A DNA stretch of 64,000 nucleotides from assembly GCA_032718475.1 (NCBI GenBank), contig JAUCBJ010008853.1, positions 1 through 64,000 on the forward strand. Direction: 5' to 3'. Position 1 is the stretch's first letter, and each line of letters starts with the position of its first letter. A program made the translations under genes and the position numbers. Below are positions 54,566-64,000 of the stretch, piece by piece. Below the pieces are notes generated by a model. The model saw nothing but the letters and a program-made list of their open reading frames with translations, made no database searches and had not been told where the DNA came from. Source of the DNA: Nemertoderma westbladi (Eukaryota > Xenacoelomorpha > Nemertodermatida > Nemertodermatidae).

Positions 54566-56596
54566 TTAGTCATCCATCCAGTCGCACTGGCGTCCGTAGT
54601 GCCCCCAGAAGCTGCACTTCGAACACCGGTTGTGCAACCGTGGACATGCCCCCATCCTGTGGCACGACTCGCGGCAGTAGAGACAACTAGTCCCTTTCTG
54701 GAACCGGTACAAACAGCTCCTTTCCTGGTGGGTTTGCCTCCCACAGTAATCACAGCCGAGCACCAATGTCTCCCGCCCCTCGTCGTCTTTCGTCCCAAGC
54801 GATCTCCGCGGTCTGTGGAGTCGCTGGTAAGCGAACTTCTGGACGTTAGTGTCCCTGTCCACGTCGATCTCCTCGCCCCTCCCGGGCATCGTCTCACCGA
54901 ATACTACCCGTGGTGCCGTTCCCGGTTGCTCGCCCAACCTGATGGTGCTCCCCGCGAAATCCATCGCCGGCTCCTCATGCACCCAGGCCCGCTTGCTGGG
55001 TCTATCCCAGAAGGCCCTCGCCCCACTAGCCGTCACCACCCTCCTGCTAACCCAGTCCGTGTCCGAGTGGCCGATTCTCCCGATGGGCGGCATCTCTCCA
55101 AACTCGTCATCATCCTCGTCCTCCTCTGGGAGTGGCTCCAACCCCGGTATCCCGGTGGACCCACTGTGTCCCTTCCCGCCTTGGCTCTCGCTCGTGACTT
55201 TCCATCCTTCCAACTCCCCTAGCCTCTTTAGCGGGTGATCGCCCTCGGCGCCCGCTGGTATGGGCATCATCTCCAATCCCGATGTCGCCTGTTTCGGTGA
55301 TCCCACCATCCACCCTAATTCTCGCCCTAGAGACTCCCCCGAACTCCCTGATGACGTCCATCGAAGTTCGTCTAAGGCCGCCTGTTCCTCGAAGCCGTAG
55401 CTCTGCGCTCTAGCTTCTTCCTCCCTTTCCTCTGCCTCTCTCCTTTCATGTCTAGCGATTTCTTCCAATCGCTTCGCTTCTCGTCTATCCGCCTCTAGCT
55501 GCTCCCATCTCTGATATGGCGTATCTACCTCCCCGTCTACCAGATGTCGGCAGTTATAGTACACCGACTCGCCCTTCAGCCCTGGGAGGTCTACTAGACC
55601 CTCGAAAGCCGTCTTGAAGGCTCTTCTGTAGCTTCGGGGTGATCCCGATAGCAGGAATGCTGTTGGTTCCCTCTCGATAACCACGGTCATGAATAGGTTA
55701 AGCGAACCCATCATTATCCAGTCCTCCTGTAGGATATATCGCTTCTGATATACCTTTATCGCTCCTCTCTGGAATTGATACACCTCTTGTTTCCCTGGCC
55801 TTTTCCCTGGCGAGTTCGCCAACTCCACTCCGTACTCCTCTCTGAACTTACTCCAGTCCATAGGTTTGTGACACACGAGCCCCATTAGCTGGCCCATCGC
55901 CACCGCTCCACAATGGCGTGAGTTCTCCACTAGTCCCAACCCGTCTGGTGTTGTCATAGCCACGTAGACCGTCTGCATGTCCAGAAGGTTGGGGGTGTCC
56001 GGACTGATGATTCTCTCCGCATCGTCGCAAATCGCCGATCCCACTTTCGTCCTCGACTTCTCTCTCACTAGGGTTTGCACTGCCTTCGGCAACCGGTTCA
56101 ACTTCGGCCCGTCCTTCTTCCCATACGTCCCTAGATCGAATAGGAATATATCTCCATTTGGCGCGCCCAAATTTAGGAGTATGGTTCTGGCCGACCCCGC
56201 CGATCCTCTCCTCGAACCCTCCTCGTCTTCCACGGTCCCCTCATCGTCTAGGATCATGTATCCTCCTCTGCTGACGGACTCTACGAACCTCTTCCAATCC
56301 TTTCTCGGTAGCTCTCTTGCGTACTTCGGAATCCCGAACTTCGCTTCGTCTCCTTTCACCACATAGTGGAAATGCTCAAAGATCACGTTGTGCAGCGACG
56401 GCGTCCCATAGGTCCCGACCAGCCGCTGTTCATGCACCTCCCTGAAATGGTCCTGTAGCGCTCGCGCCTTGTGACCTCTCTCTAACCGCTCGTAGTATCC
56501 CCTCGTCTTCTCTTCCGGATGCCTCTCGGTGAAATCCACCAGTATCTCCTTTCCTCCTAACTCCACCTTTCTCTTTCGGACAAGCTTCCCTGCCAT
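54566..56596 (-). CDS. Exonuclease-like protein with three CCHC zinc knuckles
   Basis: An intact 676-codon frame with ATG at 56596. Residues 111-310 resemble a DEDD 3'-5' exonuclease of the RNase D/WRN type. MILDDEG (D117-x-E119) is a candidate motif I. NGDIFLFDLGTYG (148-159) is the usual following strand. KVGSAICDDAERI (184-196) is a candidate motif II. YILQED (287-292) is near, but not exactly, the Tyr-x3-Asp of motif III. Residues 362-400 are a charged coiled-coil, and 410-560 an acidic linker. Residues 615-671 hold three perfect CX2CX4HX4C knuckles (starting C615, C638, C658), as in gag proteins. The gene lies downstream of the third BEL/Pao pol on the same strand. The exonuclease assignment rests on motif spacing only and could be wrong; the knuckles are certain. 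The family is not recognised. Confidence 0.7.
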   Translation of the reverse strand: MAGKLVRKRKVELGGKEILVDFTERHPEEKTRGYYERLERGHKARALQDHFREVHEQRLVGTYGTPSLHNVIFEHFHYVVKGDEAKFGIPKYARELPRKDWKRFVESVSRGGYMILDDEGTVEDEEGSRRGSAGSARTILLNLGAPNGDIFLFDLGTYGKKDGPKLNRLPKAVQTLVREKSRTKVGSAICDDAERIISPDTPNLLDMQTVYVAMTTPDGLGLVENSRHCGAVAMGQLMGLVCHKPMDWSKFREEYGVELANSPGKRPGKQEVYQFQRGAIKVYQKRYILQEDWIMMGSLNLFMTVVIEREPTAFLLSGSPRSYRRAFKTAFEGLVDLPGLKGESVYYNCRHLVDGEVDTPYQRWEQLEADRREAKRLEEIARHERREAEEREEEARAQSYGFEEQAALDELRWTSSGSSGESLGRELGWMVGSPKQATSGLEMMPIPAGAEGDHPLKRLGELEGWKVTSESQGGKGHSGSTGIPGLEPLPEEDEDDDEFGEMPPIGRIGHSDTDWVSRRVVTASGARAFWDRPSKRAWVHEEPAMDFAGSTIRLGEQPGTAPRVVFGETMPGRGEEIDVDRDTNVQKFAYQRLHRPRRSLGTKDDEGRETLVLGCDYCGRQTHQERSCLYRFQKGTSCLYCRESCHRMGACPRLHNRCSKCSFWGHYGRQCDWMDD

Positions 56597-57109
56597 CTCT
56601 AACTCTCCTCAATCGCTCACCTGTAAGGTGGTGCCTTGCCAAGGCGCAGTACAGATGAGTGATAAAGTTAGGATGGTCTGTACAGTTCGACAATGGCCTA
56701 TCTCTTACTTAACTTGAGTTTTCGCCTAATTTTCCCTACTTAATTTCTAAAACTGCTAAATTGTACCCTAAATTGTAATTTTGTCCGCTACTTTAATTAT
56801 GTTCCAGAATATTTTTCCCTACTGTTACCATAATTTGTTTAATTTCTACCTTTTATTTTTATTTTTAATCTAATTCAATCCTACTACTGTGTTACTACTT
56901 CTGCCAATGGATTATTTTACTTTATAATCCACACTCTGGCCTATTTTGTGGGCTTGTGCAGTACAACAGTATGCGTCGTGTGGCCTACACGATTTATCCA
57001 GCTGTACTCACGTGCCCCCCTCTCGCTACTCACTACTAACTAATATCTATATTATATATATACCCTTCTACCACTAACTTCTAACTAACTTCTACTAACC
57101 GGTACTACG
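56597..57109. other. Leader before the exonuclease-like frame, no gene seen
   Basis: AT-rich, pyrimidine-biased on the plus strand, with no supported frame. A promoter, LTR or splice site could not be identified. Confidence 0.45.
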
Positions 57110-57755
57110 TACCCTCTTACTAACTTCTGACTGACTTCTACTAACCAGTACTACGTACCCTCTTACTAACCTCTAACTAACTCCTACTAACCGGTACTAT
57201 GTACCCTCTTACTAACCTCTAACTAACTCCTACTAACCGGTACTACATACCCTCTTACTAACCTCTAACTAACTCCTACTAACCGGTACTACGTACCCTC
57301 TTACTAACCTCTAACTAACTCCTACTAACCGGTACTACGTACCCTCTTACTAACCTCTAACTAACTCCTACTAACCGGTACTATGTACCCTCTTACTAAC
57401 CTCTAACTAACTCCTACTAACCGGTACTACATACCCTCTTACTAACCTCTAACTAACTCCTACTAACCGGTACTACGTACCCTCTTACTAACCTCTAACT
57501 CTCTCTCAACTAACGGTACTACGTACCCTCTTACTAACCTCTATCTCTCTCTCAACTAACGGTACTACGTACCCTCTTACTACTAACTCTTACTAACTAA
57601 CGGTACTACGTACCCTCTTACTACTAACTCTTACTAACTAACTAACGGTACTACGTACCCTCTTACTACTAACTCTTACTAACTAACTAATGGTACTACG
57701 TACCCTCTTACTACTAACTCTTACTAACTAACTAATGGTACTACGTACCCTCTTA
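57110..57755. repeat. Tandem repeat, 46-bp unit, about 14 copies
   Basis: The unit is TACCCTCTTACTAACCTCTA plus about 26 bases ending in CCGGTACTA(C/T)G. The first ten copies are 46 bp and the last four are shorter (41-45 bp, TACTACTAACTCTTACTAAC type). It lies exactly between the pol end of the third BEL/Pao element (57910) and the exonuclease-like frame. 57756-57909 is a short pyrimidine-rich link. Confidence 0.9.
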
Positions 57756-57909
57756 CTATTAACTAATTATCTAACTATCTGCCTACTTACTCTTTCTTTT
57801 CTTTTCTTTTCATTTCTTTATTTATTTTTATTTTTAAGTGTGGGAAGGGCGTCTTGCCCTCAATCCCACCCCCCTCAGTCCAAAACTTGGACGATTAAAC
57901 TCTACTCGT

Positions 57910-59943
57910 CTAAGGTGCTCCCTCTAGTAGGCAGCACTTCCCTACAGCCCTCCTGTAGGTCTTCCTATCTTTCGCTCCTATCTTACCACCTATCCGCACT
58001 TCTACCGATCGGACTCTTCCGTCCTCGCCGGAGTAAGTGCCCACAACTCTCGCCAACCGCCATTGGTTGTTGATGATGGTATCGTCCGTGACGATCACCA
58101 GATCACCCTCCTTTAGCTCTCTATTCGTATCCCTCCACTTGCTTCTCCTATGGAGCGTGGGTAGATATTCCTCGACCCACCTCCTCCAGTACTCTGCGCT
58201 TATTGCCTTAGCGACTTTCCAACTCTGTCGGGAGTGTATATCGTCTGGGTCTACACCCCACATGTCGATGGTCGCCGGCCTCTCCATTAGAAAGTGACTG
58301 GGCGTCAGCACATCTAATGACTCTGGGTCATCATTTTCTGGATATAGCGGTCTGCTATTAATGATACCCTCACATTTTGCTAGTACCGTCCTTAGTACGT
58401 CCTCGGTAACCATGTGGGTGTTCATCAACTTCGTCATCAGATGCTTGGAACTACCCACGAGTCTCTCGACGCATCCTAGAGTATGCGGAGCATACGGCGT
58501 CCTCCTCTCCCACTTCACCTGTTGTCTTCTCATGGCTGCCCTGACTTCCTCCCCTTCCAGGATATCCAAGGCCGCTGCCATCCCATTCTCTGCCCCCACA
58601 AAGTTGGTTCCGTTATCGGAGTATATTACTGCGATCGTCCCACCTTTGCGGTCTCTGAACCTTTCTAGGGCATTAATGAATGCCGATGCGGTTGCATCTT
58701 GGGTGAGTTCTATCCCTACCGCTCGCGTGTTGTTACATACGAAGATAATACCGTAGCGTTTCTCCGTGTGTCGCATCACCTTAATCTTTATCGGCCCGAA
58801 CATATCCACACCGCAGTGCGTGAATGGCGGGTCATGTTGTCTCACTCTGCTGGCCGGTAGTGGCACCATCTCCTGTATGGCCCGCTCCTTCTTCGTTCGT
58901 CGGCAGGTCTGGCACTGCCCCACTACTGCCTCTACCTTCTTCCTTAACTGTTTGACCCAAAAGGTCCTTCGTATCTCCGTGAGGGTTCGGTTGGTGCCCC
59001 CATGCAATATCGACTTATGGGAGTCCCAGATGATCTGGTGGACTATCGGCGATCCATTAGGGATGATGATGGGCTTTGGCGGAATGATAATACTGTTGTT
59101 ACTCAACACCCTAGAGTTCATTACTAAGATCCTGTCATCATTGAGTTGTGGCGACAGCGCGATCAGCTCACTGTCCCGTCGGAGATGCTGTTGTCTACCG
59201 ACGCATTCCACCTTGTCGCTGTAATTCTTTCTCTGTTCATAGCGGATAACGGCTTTGGCCGCTCCCTCCAGATCGATGGTTGTTCTAATTTTTACGTCTT
59301 TGCCGACTCCCTTGAGGAAATCCCCGAAGGCTCTGCAGTACGCCACTAACTTCTTGGTCTTGTACCAACTAGAGCTGTAGCTAAGGAGTTTGTCCGTCGG
59401 GTTATCGCACAGTTCTTCCGATTTTAGTTGCACGTCCCTTATCTCCCTCACCATCTGGCTATATATTTCCTCACCTTCTGAATCTCCTCCCTCTTCCTCT
59501 AACGCTACTTGCTCTGCGCCCGGGTCCACCTTTCTCATCGGCGGCCAGGCTGTCTTATCATTTAGTAATTGCGGCCCATGCTGCCACAATACTTCCTTCT
59601 TAAAGAAAGTGTGGCATGCCACGCCCCTCGATAACAAGTCTGCTGGGTTCTCGTCCATTGGGCAGTAGTGCCACCTTTCTAACTCTGTGGTCGCCCTTAT
59701 TTCGTCCACCCTGTTTGCGACGAATATAGGGTATCTCGTCCTTTCGTTATGTAGCCAACCAAGCACTACCATGGAATCCGTCCAGTAGTGTGTTTCCACT
59801 ATGTTGGGAATAGCGCCCATCAAGTAGGCTGTGGCCCTAACTCCTAACCTCGCAGCTGTCAACTCGAGTTTCGGAACTGATGCTGAATCTGGTGGCGTCG
59901 ACTTCGCTTTGCTGAATGCGAGTCTGGGCTTGTGAGCCCCCTC
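57910..59943 (-). pseudogene. RNase H end and integrase of third BEL/Pao element
   Basis: A 650-codon frame from 59862, in the same frame as the RT segment upstream and separated from it only by TGA 59944-59946. It has THYWTDSMVVLGWLHNE and MDENPADLLSRGV (RNase H region). HGGTNRTLTEIRRTFWVKQL to CQTCRRTKKE is the H2C2 zinc-binding region. HCGVDMFGPIKIK and YSDNGTNFVGAENG carry two catalytic Asp residues of the integrase core, and TPYAPHTLGCVERLV follows. The DUF5641-like end has GDLVIVTDDTIINNQWRLAR and KCCLLEGAP*. All integrase motifs look intact. Confidence 0.85.
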
Positions 59944-60726
59944 TCATTGTACTAAGTAGAGTGCCGCTCCGTATGCCTCTAATGATGCATCGGAAAACAT
60001 GTGTAGATCCAGATTCATCATGTCCCCATCCGGGAAATACACGCGTGGCATGCTGTATGTTCCCATCTGCTCTAAACTCTCTGTCCACTTACACCACTGC
60101 TTGCTGATCTCTTCCGGTACCTCTGTGTCCCACTCGTCCTTTAGTTTGTATACTCTCTTGAGTATCTGTTTCCCCGTGACTAATAATGGGGATGCTAGGC
60201 CTAGGGGATCGTATATCCTTGCTATGTACGAAACATAGCCCCTCTTTGTGTGGATGTCTGCGCCCTCCTGATTCAACTGGTATTTCAACTTGTCTGTCTC
60301 TCGGTTCCACACGATCCCTAGTGCCTTCTGTTGGGACTCTACTCTCTTGTTCGCCATGTCCTGTCCCTTGGCTGTCGTGGGATTATCCATGGTCGACTCT
60401 GGCCTCCTGTCCTCTATGGCTTTCATGAACTCTTGCGAGCTGGATTGGAACTTGGTTAGGTTGAACCCGGATCCTTTTAGGATGTCGCGAACCTCGCACC
60501 CCGTATCCAGTAGTTCCTTAACCGTATTTCCAGACTCCATCCCGTCGTCTACATAGAAGCCGCGTCGAATCATATCAACGGCTTTGTCGCTGAATTTATC
60601 TTCCTTCCCTTCTACTGTGTCTCTTACGGCCACAGTCGTCGTAAATGAAGACGACTTGGCTCCCATATTCTGTACTACCATCTTATACATCGGTATGGTC
60701 GACGGTTCCTCGTCGCCGTGTACCAT
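59944..60726 (-). pseudogene. Reverse transcriptase palm to RNase H start, third BEL/Pao element
   Basis: PMYKMVVQNMGAKSSSF (RT motif B region), IRRGFYVDDGMESG (motif C, catalytic Asp-Asp), KALGIVWNRETDKL, RIYDPLGLASPLL (thumb) and LDLHMFSDASLEAYGAALYL (RNase H start). It ends at TGA 59944-59946, after which the same frame continues as the next segment. The join to the upstream part needs a one-base frame change at about 60720. Confidence 0.85.
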
Positions 60727-62168
60727 AGAACGTCGCTGTCGCTATCCTCTTCCGTTACACGGACTTGGTTGAACATGCCTTCGATGTCGCAGGTGAAGGC
60801 GTGTTTCCCGTTCCTGAATCTAAGTAAGACCTCTATCCCTGAGTTGTAGATATTGGGACCCTCCAGCAGATAATCGTTTAGGCATTTGCCGTTGGTCTTA
60901 GCTGATGCGTCAACTACCATCCGCAGTTTACCTTTCTTCGGGTCTAGAGCCACGTGGAGTGGCAGGTAATAGGTCCTGTCCGTGTTTGGTTCGTCGACCG
61001 GTAGCTCTACGGCCCATCCTTTCTCGACATACTTCCTAATCGTCTTATGAATGTACTCATTCTTTTCGGGGCTCCGTTTTAGCGTCTGCTTCAACTTACG
61101 AAGCCTCGTGAGTACCATTCCTCTGTTGTCGGGTAGCGGTAGCTTCGGTAGCTTCCATACCATTCCTATGGTATACCGCCCCTCGTCGCACCTCATCGAC
61201 TCCTTTACGCTCTGTAGAGCCTGTTTATCTTCTACCGAGGTTCCGACCCCGGTCTCTTTTAATCCCTCAAAATCCTGCCTGAGCAGTCTCCTGAGCTGCT
61301 CCTCCGCTCCCTCATCTCCCATCTCTCGCATAGTTCCCGCGAACATGCAGCCTGATGTCTCCGACATCCTAAATGGTATCTTGCTCTTAATTGGGCCGCT
61401 CAGCGTCCACCCGAATGGTGTTAAAATCGCCACCGGGTCACACTGCCTGTCTTCGCCGAAGACCGTTTGCATTCTCTCGTGGGCCGTCGGGCAGTCCATT
61501 CCTACTATAATGGATACCTTCCTAACGTCCACCTCTGGGATTGAGAAGTCGATACTGTCCAGGAATTTATATTGTTCGACCTCGATGTTGGTTGGCCGCC
61601 TGGCGTTGATATTTATCGACTCTATCACCTGGATGGGGTCGATGGTCGCCCCATAGTCGCATCCTGGTGCTATCGCTGCTATCGCGCACCGTCCGGTCCT
61701 CATCTCCAGGACCTCATCTTTGCTGGAGATGGTTGTTACCGCCATTCTACTTGGCCTCGTTCTCAATCCTATCTCTTCGGCCACCCAGTTCTCGACTAAT
61801 GTGAAGGCTGCTCCACTGTCGACCAGCATCAGTGTGGTCACTGATCGATTGCCTTCCCCGATCACTCGCACTGGTACTACCCCAAGTAGTACCGTTCCTC
61901 TCTTCTTTGCCCCTACGGTGCTCGTTGCCATCGTCTGACCTTTACTTTGACCGAACTTAATTGGCGTTTCCTTGCATTGGTTGGCTCTATGTCCACTCAT
62001 CACACATCGTGAGCAGATTTCATTTCTTCTCGCGTATTCTACCTGATCTTCCCTGGGTAGCGCTTGCCAGTACCTGCAGTTCATGGTCTGATGAAGTGCA
62101 TTTGTGATGTAATTGGCATTTGCTCTTTGGGTTGTAGCCGTCCTTATAAAGTGCGTTGCATATCGCAC
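60675..62168 (-). pseudogene. Zinc knuckle, protease and RT start, third BEL/Pao element
   Basis: CSRCVMSGHRANQC (CX2CX4HX4C), TLMLVDSGAAFTLVE (aspartic protease active site), VSIIVGMDCP, FGWTLSG (end of the Pao protease), TYYLPLHVALDPKKGKLRMV and HAFTCDIEGMFNQVRV (RT motif A with Asp). The upstream start is in the zinc region, where the frame changes near 62080. The protein matures gag and copies RNA to DNA in particles when intact. Confidence 0.85.
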
Positions 62169-63335
62169 TTATGTTTGTACCAAAGTCCCTACTATTCTTA
62201 TTGTTTGGGTTCGGCCTACTGGGCGTGCTGGGGTTATGTTTATTTGTGTTGTTATTTTTCCCCTGTCCGCTCCATGATGTGGTCTTACCCCCGGCTACTT
62301 GTGGACTAGCAGTCCCCTGCGTTGCTGCGTACGGCAGTGACTGTCTGAGCTTTGGCAATGCGTTCGACGCGTTGTGTTCTGGTTTCGGTCTGTGGTAATC
62401 GGTCTTTGGTCCCTTTCCCAGGCTATCCTCGCTATAGACTGGGTCTGTTATTAATTCGGCTTCATAGTTCAAGAAGCTCGACATTTCTTCTAAACCCGGT
62501 TCCGCACCCTTCTTATCTCGAGTGGTGAAAGCGATTTTCCTCCACTTATTACGCATCCAGATCGGCAGTGCCTGTGCTATCGTGGTGATGTTGTTAGACG
62601 CGTTGAGTTCGTATGGTGCGTCTAGCGTCTTTAGTACGATTAGCGCCTTCTCAACCTTGTTCGCAAACGTCTTTATGCTAACGGGATTATCCTGTAGGCC
62701 ACCCGATGTTATACCTCTCAGGGTCTGCCGGATGATCTTGGCCGGGTGCCCGTACTCCCTGTCTAATGCCCGCCATGCTGTCGTGAAGCCGCCCTCGATA
62801 CCCTGGTATTGCCTCACGATATCGTATGCTGGGCATCCTGTATATACTTGTAGATATTTTAGGCACTCCGCCTGCGTCAAGTTCTTTGTTAGTATTTCGT
62901 TACTATACATGCGCCGAAACTGTAGGTATTCTTCCGGCCTACTTCCATCGAATTTGAATGGTTCCACGGGTGGTAACTCGATCCTAGTTTTTAATGCATC
63001 GATTAATGTAGCCATTCCCATCGCTTGCGCTTCCAATGGGTTCGATGGATGCCATATAGGTTCTCCCATTGGGTGCGGTCCGTTCGTCCTGTCTGACGCT
63101 TTTCTTTGACTTATATCATTGGGGGTAGCGGCCCCCTGCATATTTTAGTGTCGCACGATCTATTCTTATCCCTATTGGGGTATATTGTTGATATTGTGAT
63201 GGGGGAATGTCACCCTGCCCCCCCCCCCCCCCCCACCGGTATGTTTGATACTGGGGTTGATGTTAATATATTGGGGCCCATACACCTATCCACAATAATT
63301 CTCCCCTCCCCTGGGTATATGTTATGTCCTTGCAT
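62020..63335 (-). pseudogene. Gag of third BEL/Pao element
   Basis: The clear frame from ATG 63141 has 373 codons: LPPVEPFKFDGSRPEEYLQF starts a DUF1759-like domain running to about residue 230 (PIWMRNKWRKIAF). A Ser/Pro/Asn-rich linker and the first Cys/His residues follow. Upstream, another frame reads like protein from about 63505 to 63145 (ARTTGLNPEVAEYIPAGRPE), with an ATG at 63335 and a Gly run encoded by the C run at 63218-63234. The true N-terminus therefore probably lies there, with a slip at or after that run. Confidence 0.75.
63218..63234. repeat. Run of 17 C inside the gag N-terminal region
   Basis: Homopolymer; on the minus strand it codes for poly-Gly in the coding-like frame. 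Its length may vary by slippage or assembly error, which would explain the change of frame between it and 63141. Confidence 0.8.
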
Positions 63336-64000
63336 GCTGTAGTCATACTGCTGTGCTGGTACCGGTATAGGCCTATCCACTTCTGGCCTACCTGCCGGTA
63401 TATACTCCGCGACTTCCGGGTTTAGTCCCGTCGTCCGCGCTATCCTATTGCTTACATTATCTCTCCCAGCATGGCCTATGGTATGTGGGGCGAGACACGC
63501 AGTCGGCGAGCCTTGGCATACGGTTCATATAGGGCAAATGGGGCATGTCCATCTGTCTGTCTGTCTGGCTGTCTGTCTGTCTGGTAAATGTTTGAACGCG
63601 AATTTCTCTGCATCGCTGGTTCGGAATTGAACCAAACTTAGTAGGTAAGTAGTATAGAAAAAGTTTAGAAAGTTTGTAAAGTTTGGTGAAAAATCATGCA
63701 GTCTGACGTCAGCTACGACAGATTATGTGGTTTTTAGAAAATGTTAAATTTCTCGGGAAGGCCTCATTTTCCTGAGCTTAAATTTTGGTGGCCTGTAGAG
63801 AATCATGAAGTCTATCTTTTACGAAATTGAAAAGTTAAGACATTTAATTGGGGATCCGCTAGAGACTCAGAAGTAATGACATAGGCCTACCGGTACGGTA
63901 CTGCTGTACAGTGCTGCACTGGTAAGTACGAAATTGCAGAATAACAATTTGACACCACCTAGCGGATTAACATATGATTGTATATCGAATGAATACATTT
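63336..64000. other. Right edge, TGTC microsatellite and AT-rich DNA
   Basis: 63552-63583 is a (TGTC)n run. The gag-like frame continues faintly to about 63505. Beyond 63590 I see no gene; if the third BEL/Pao element has a 5' LTR it should start within or after this stretch, but no partner copy is recognised. Confidence 0.5.

Larger units (their letters stand above)
57910..63335 (-). mobile_element. Third BEL/Pao family, nearly complete coding region
   Basis: Gag, zinc region, protease, RT, RNase H and integrase follow in order on the minus strand. Breaks are few: a frame change in the gag N-terminus near the C run at 63218-63234, one at about 62080 in the zinc region, one near 60720 in RT, and one TGA (59944-59946) in RNase H. 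It is GC-richer than the AT-rich stretches around it. The 5' LTR would lie beyond about 63335 and was not recognised before the window edge; the 3' LTR is not evident at 57910 either. It may extend to include 52030-57755 (see findings). Confidence 0.85.

Noticed and set aside
54140-55222. 360-codon plus-strand frame
   Set aside because: It lies antisense to the exonuclease/knuckle gene and its continuation; its Pro/Leu/Ser-rich text mirrors the GC-rich codons of the other strand and has no recognisable domain.
62020-62168. Programmed ribosomal frameshift between gag and pol of the third BEL/Pao element
   Set aside because: No slippery heptamer or following hairpin was recognised, the break falls inside the zinc region, and BEL/Pao elements normally use one frame. 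A simple indel fits better.

Overview
This window looks like transposon-rich intergenic DNA from an animal genome, probably an aquatic invertebrate. It carries BEL/Pao LTR retrotransposons, several LINE clades, a C2H2 zinc-finger gene, introns with GT/AG borders, AATAAA-type signals, long minisatellites and homopolymer runs. Nothing looks bacterial: there are no operons, tRNA or rRNA genes, or CRISPR array. The species cannot be named from the sequence.

Layout. 1-1737 is the 3' end of an LTR element on the plus strand (copy A). 1738-6770 holds a possible two-exon gene start, LINE and integrase-core relics and several short-unit arrays. 6771-18525 is a second copy of the same LTR family (copy B) on the minus strand. 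It has 1221-bp LTRs differing at only two positions, a 5-bp target duplication (AACTG), and one long gag-protease reading frame that has lost the reverse transcriptase. 18526-23880 has LINE relics, AT-rich DNA and a 71-bp palindrome. 23889-25421 is the clearest ordinary gene, a 12-finger C2H2 protein with an N-terminal repeat full of SUMO-consensus motifs. 25860-28170 holds a dispersed repeat and a LINE tail. 29095-38058 is a second, broken BEL/Pao family on the minus strand, split by a 2.2-kb insertion in gag. 38735-42035 has minisatellites, a repeat family iterating a short motif, and a LINE RT relic. 42163-46725 is a 16-bp satellite of about 154 units, interrupted by a 5'-truncated LINE with a poly(A) tail and a long open frame. 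47048-51300 is a multi-exon hAT-like gene on the minus strand with good splice sites but broken frames. 51364-54048 has a LINE endonuclease relic and an approximately 0.8-kb direct duplication. 54049-63335 (minus) contains a third BEL/Pao family and, downstream of its pol, an unusual 676-residue frame that joins an exonuclease-like region to three CCHC zinc knuckles.

How the parts relate. Most coding sequence belongs to selfish elements: gag, protease, RT, RNase H and integrase are parts of retrotransposon polyproteins, and the endonuclease and RT fragments are 5'- or 3'-truncated LINEs. Only the zinc-finger gene, and less surely the exons at 1825-2383, look like host genes. The most unusual item is the exonuclease-like/zinc-knuckle frame at 54566-56596. 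It is intact and lies in the position, relative to the neighbouring pol, where some retroelements carry a third gene.
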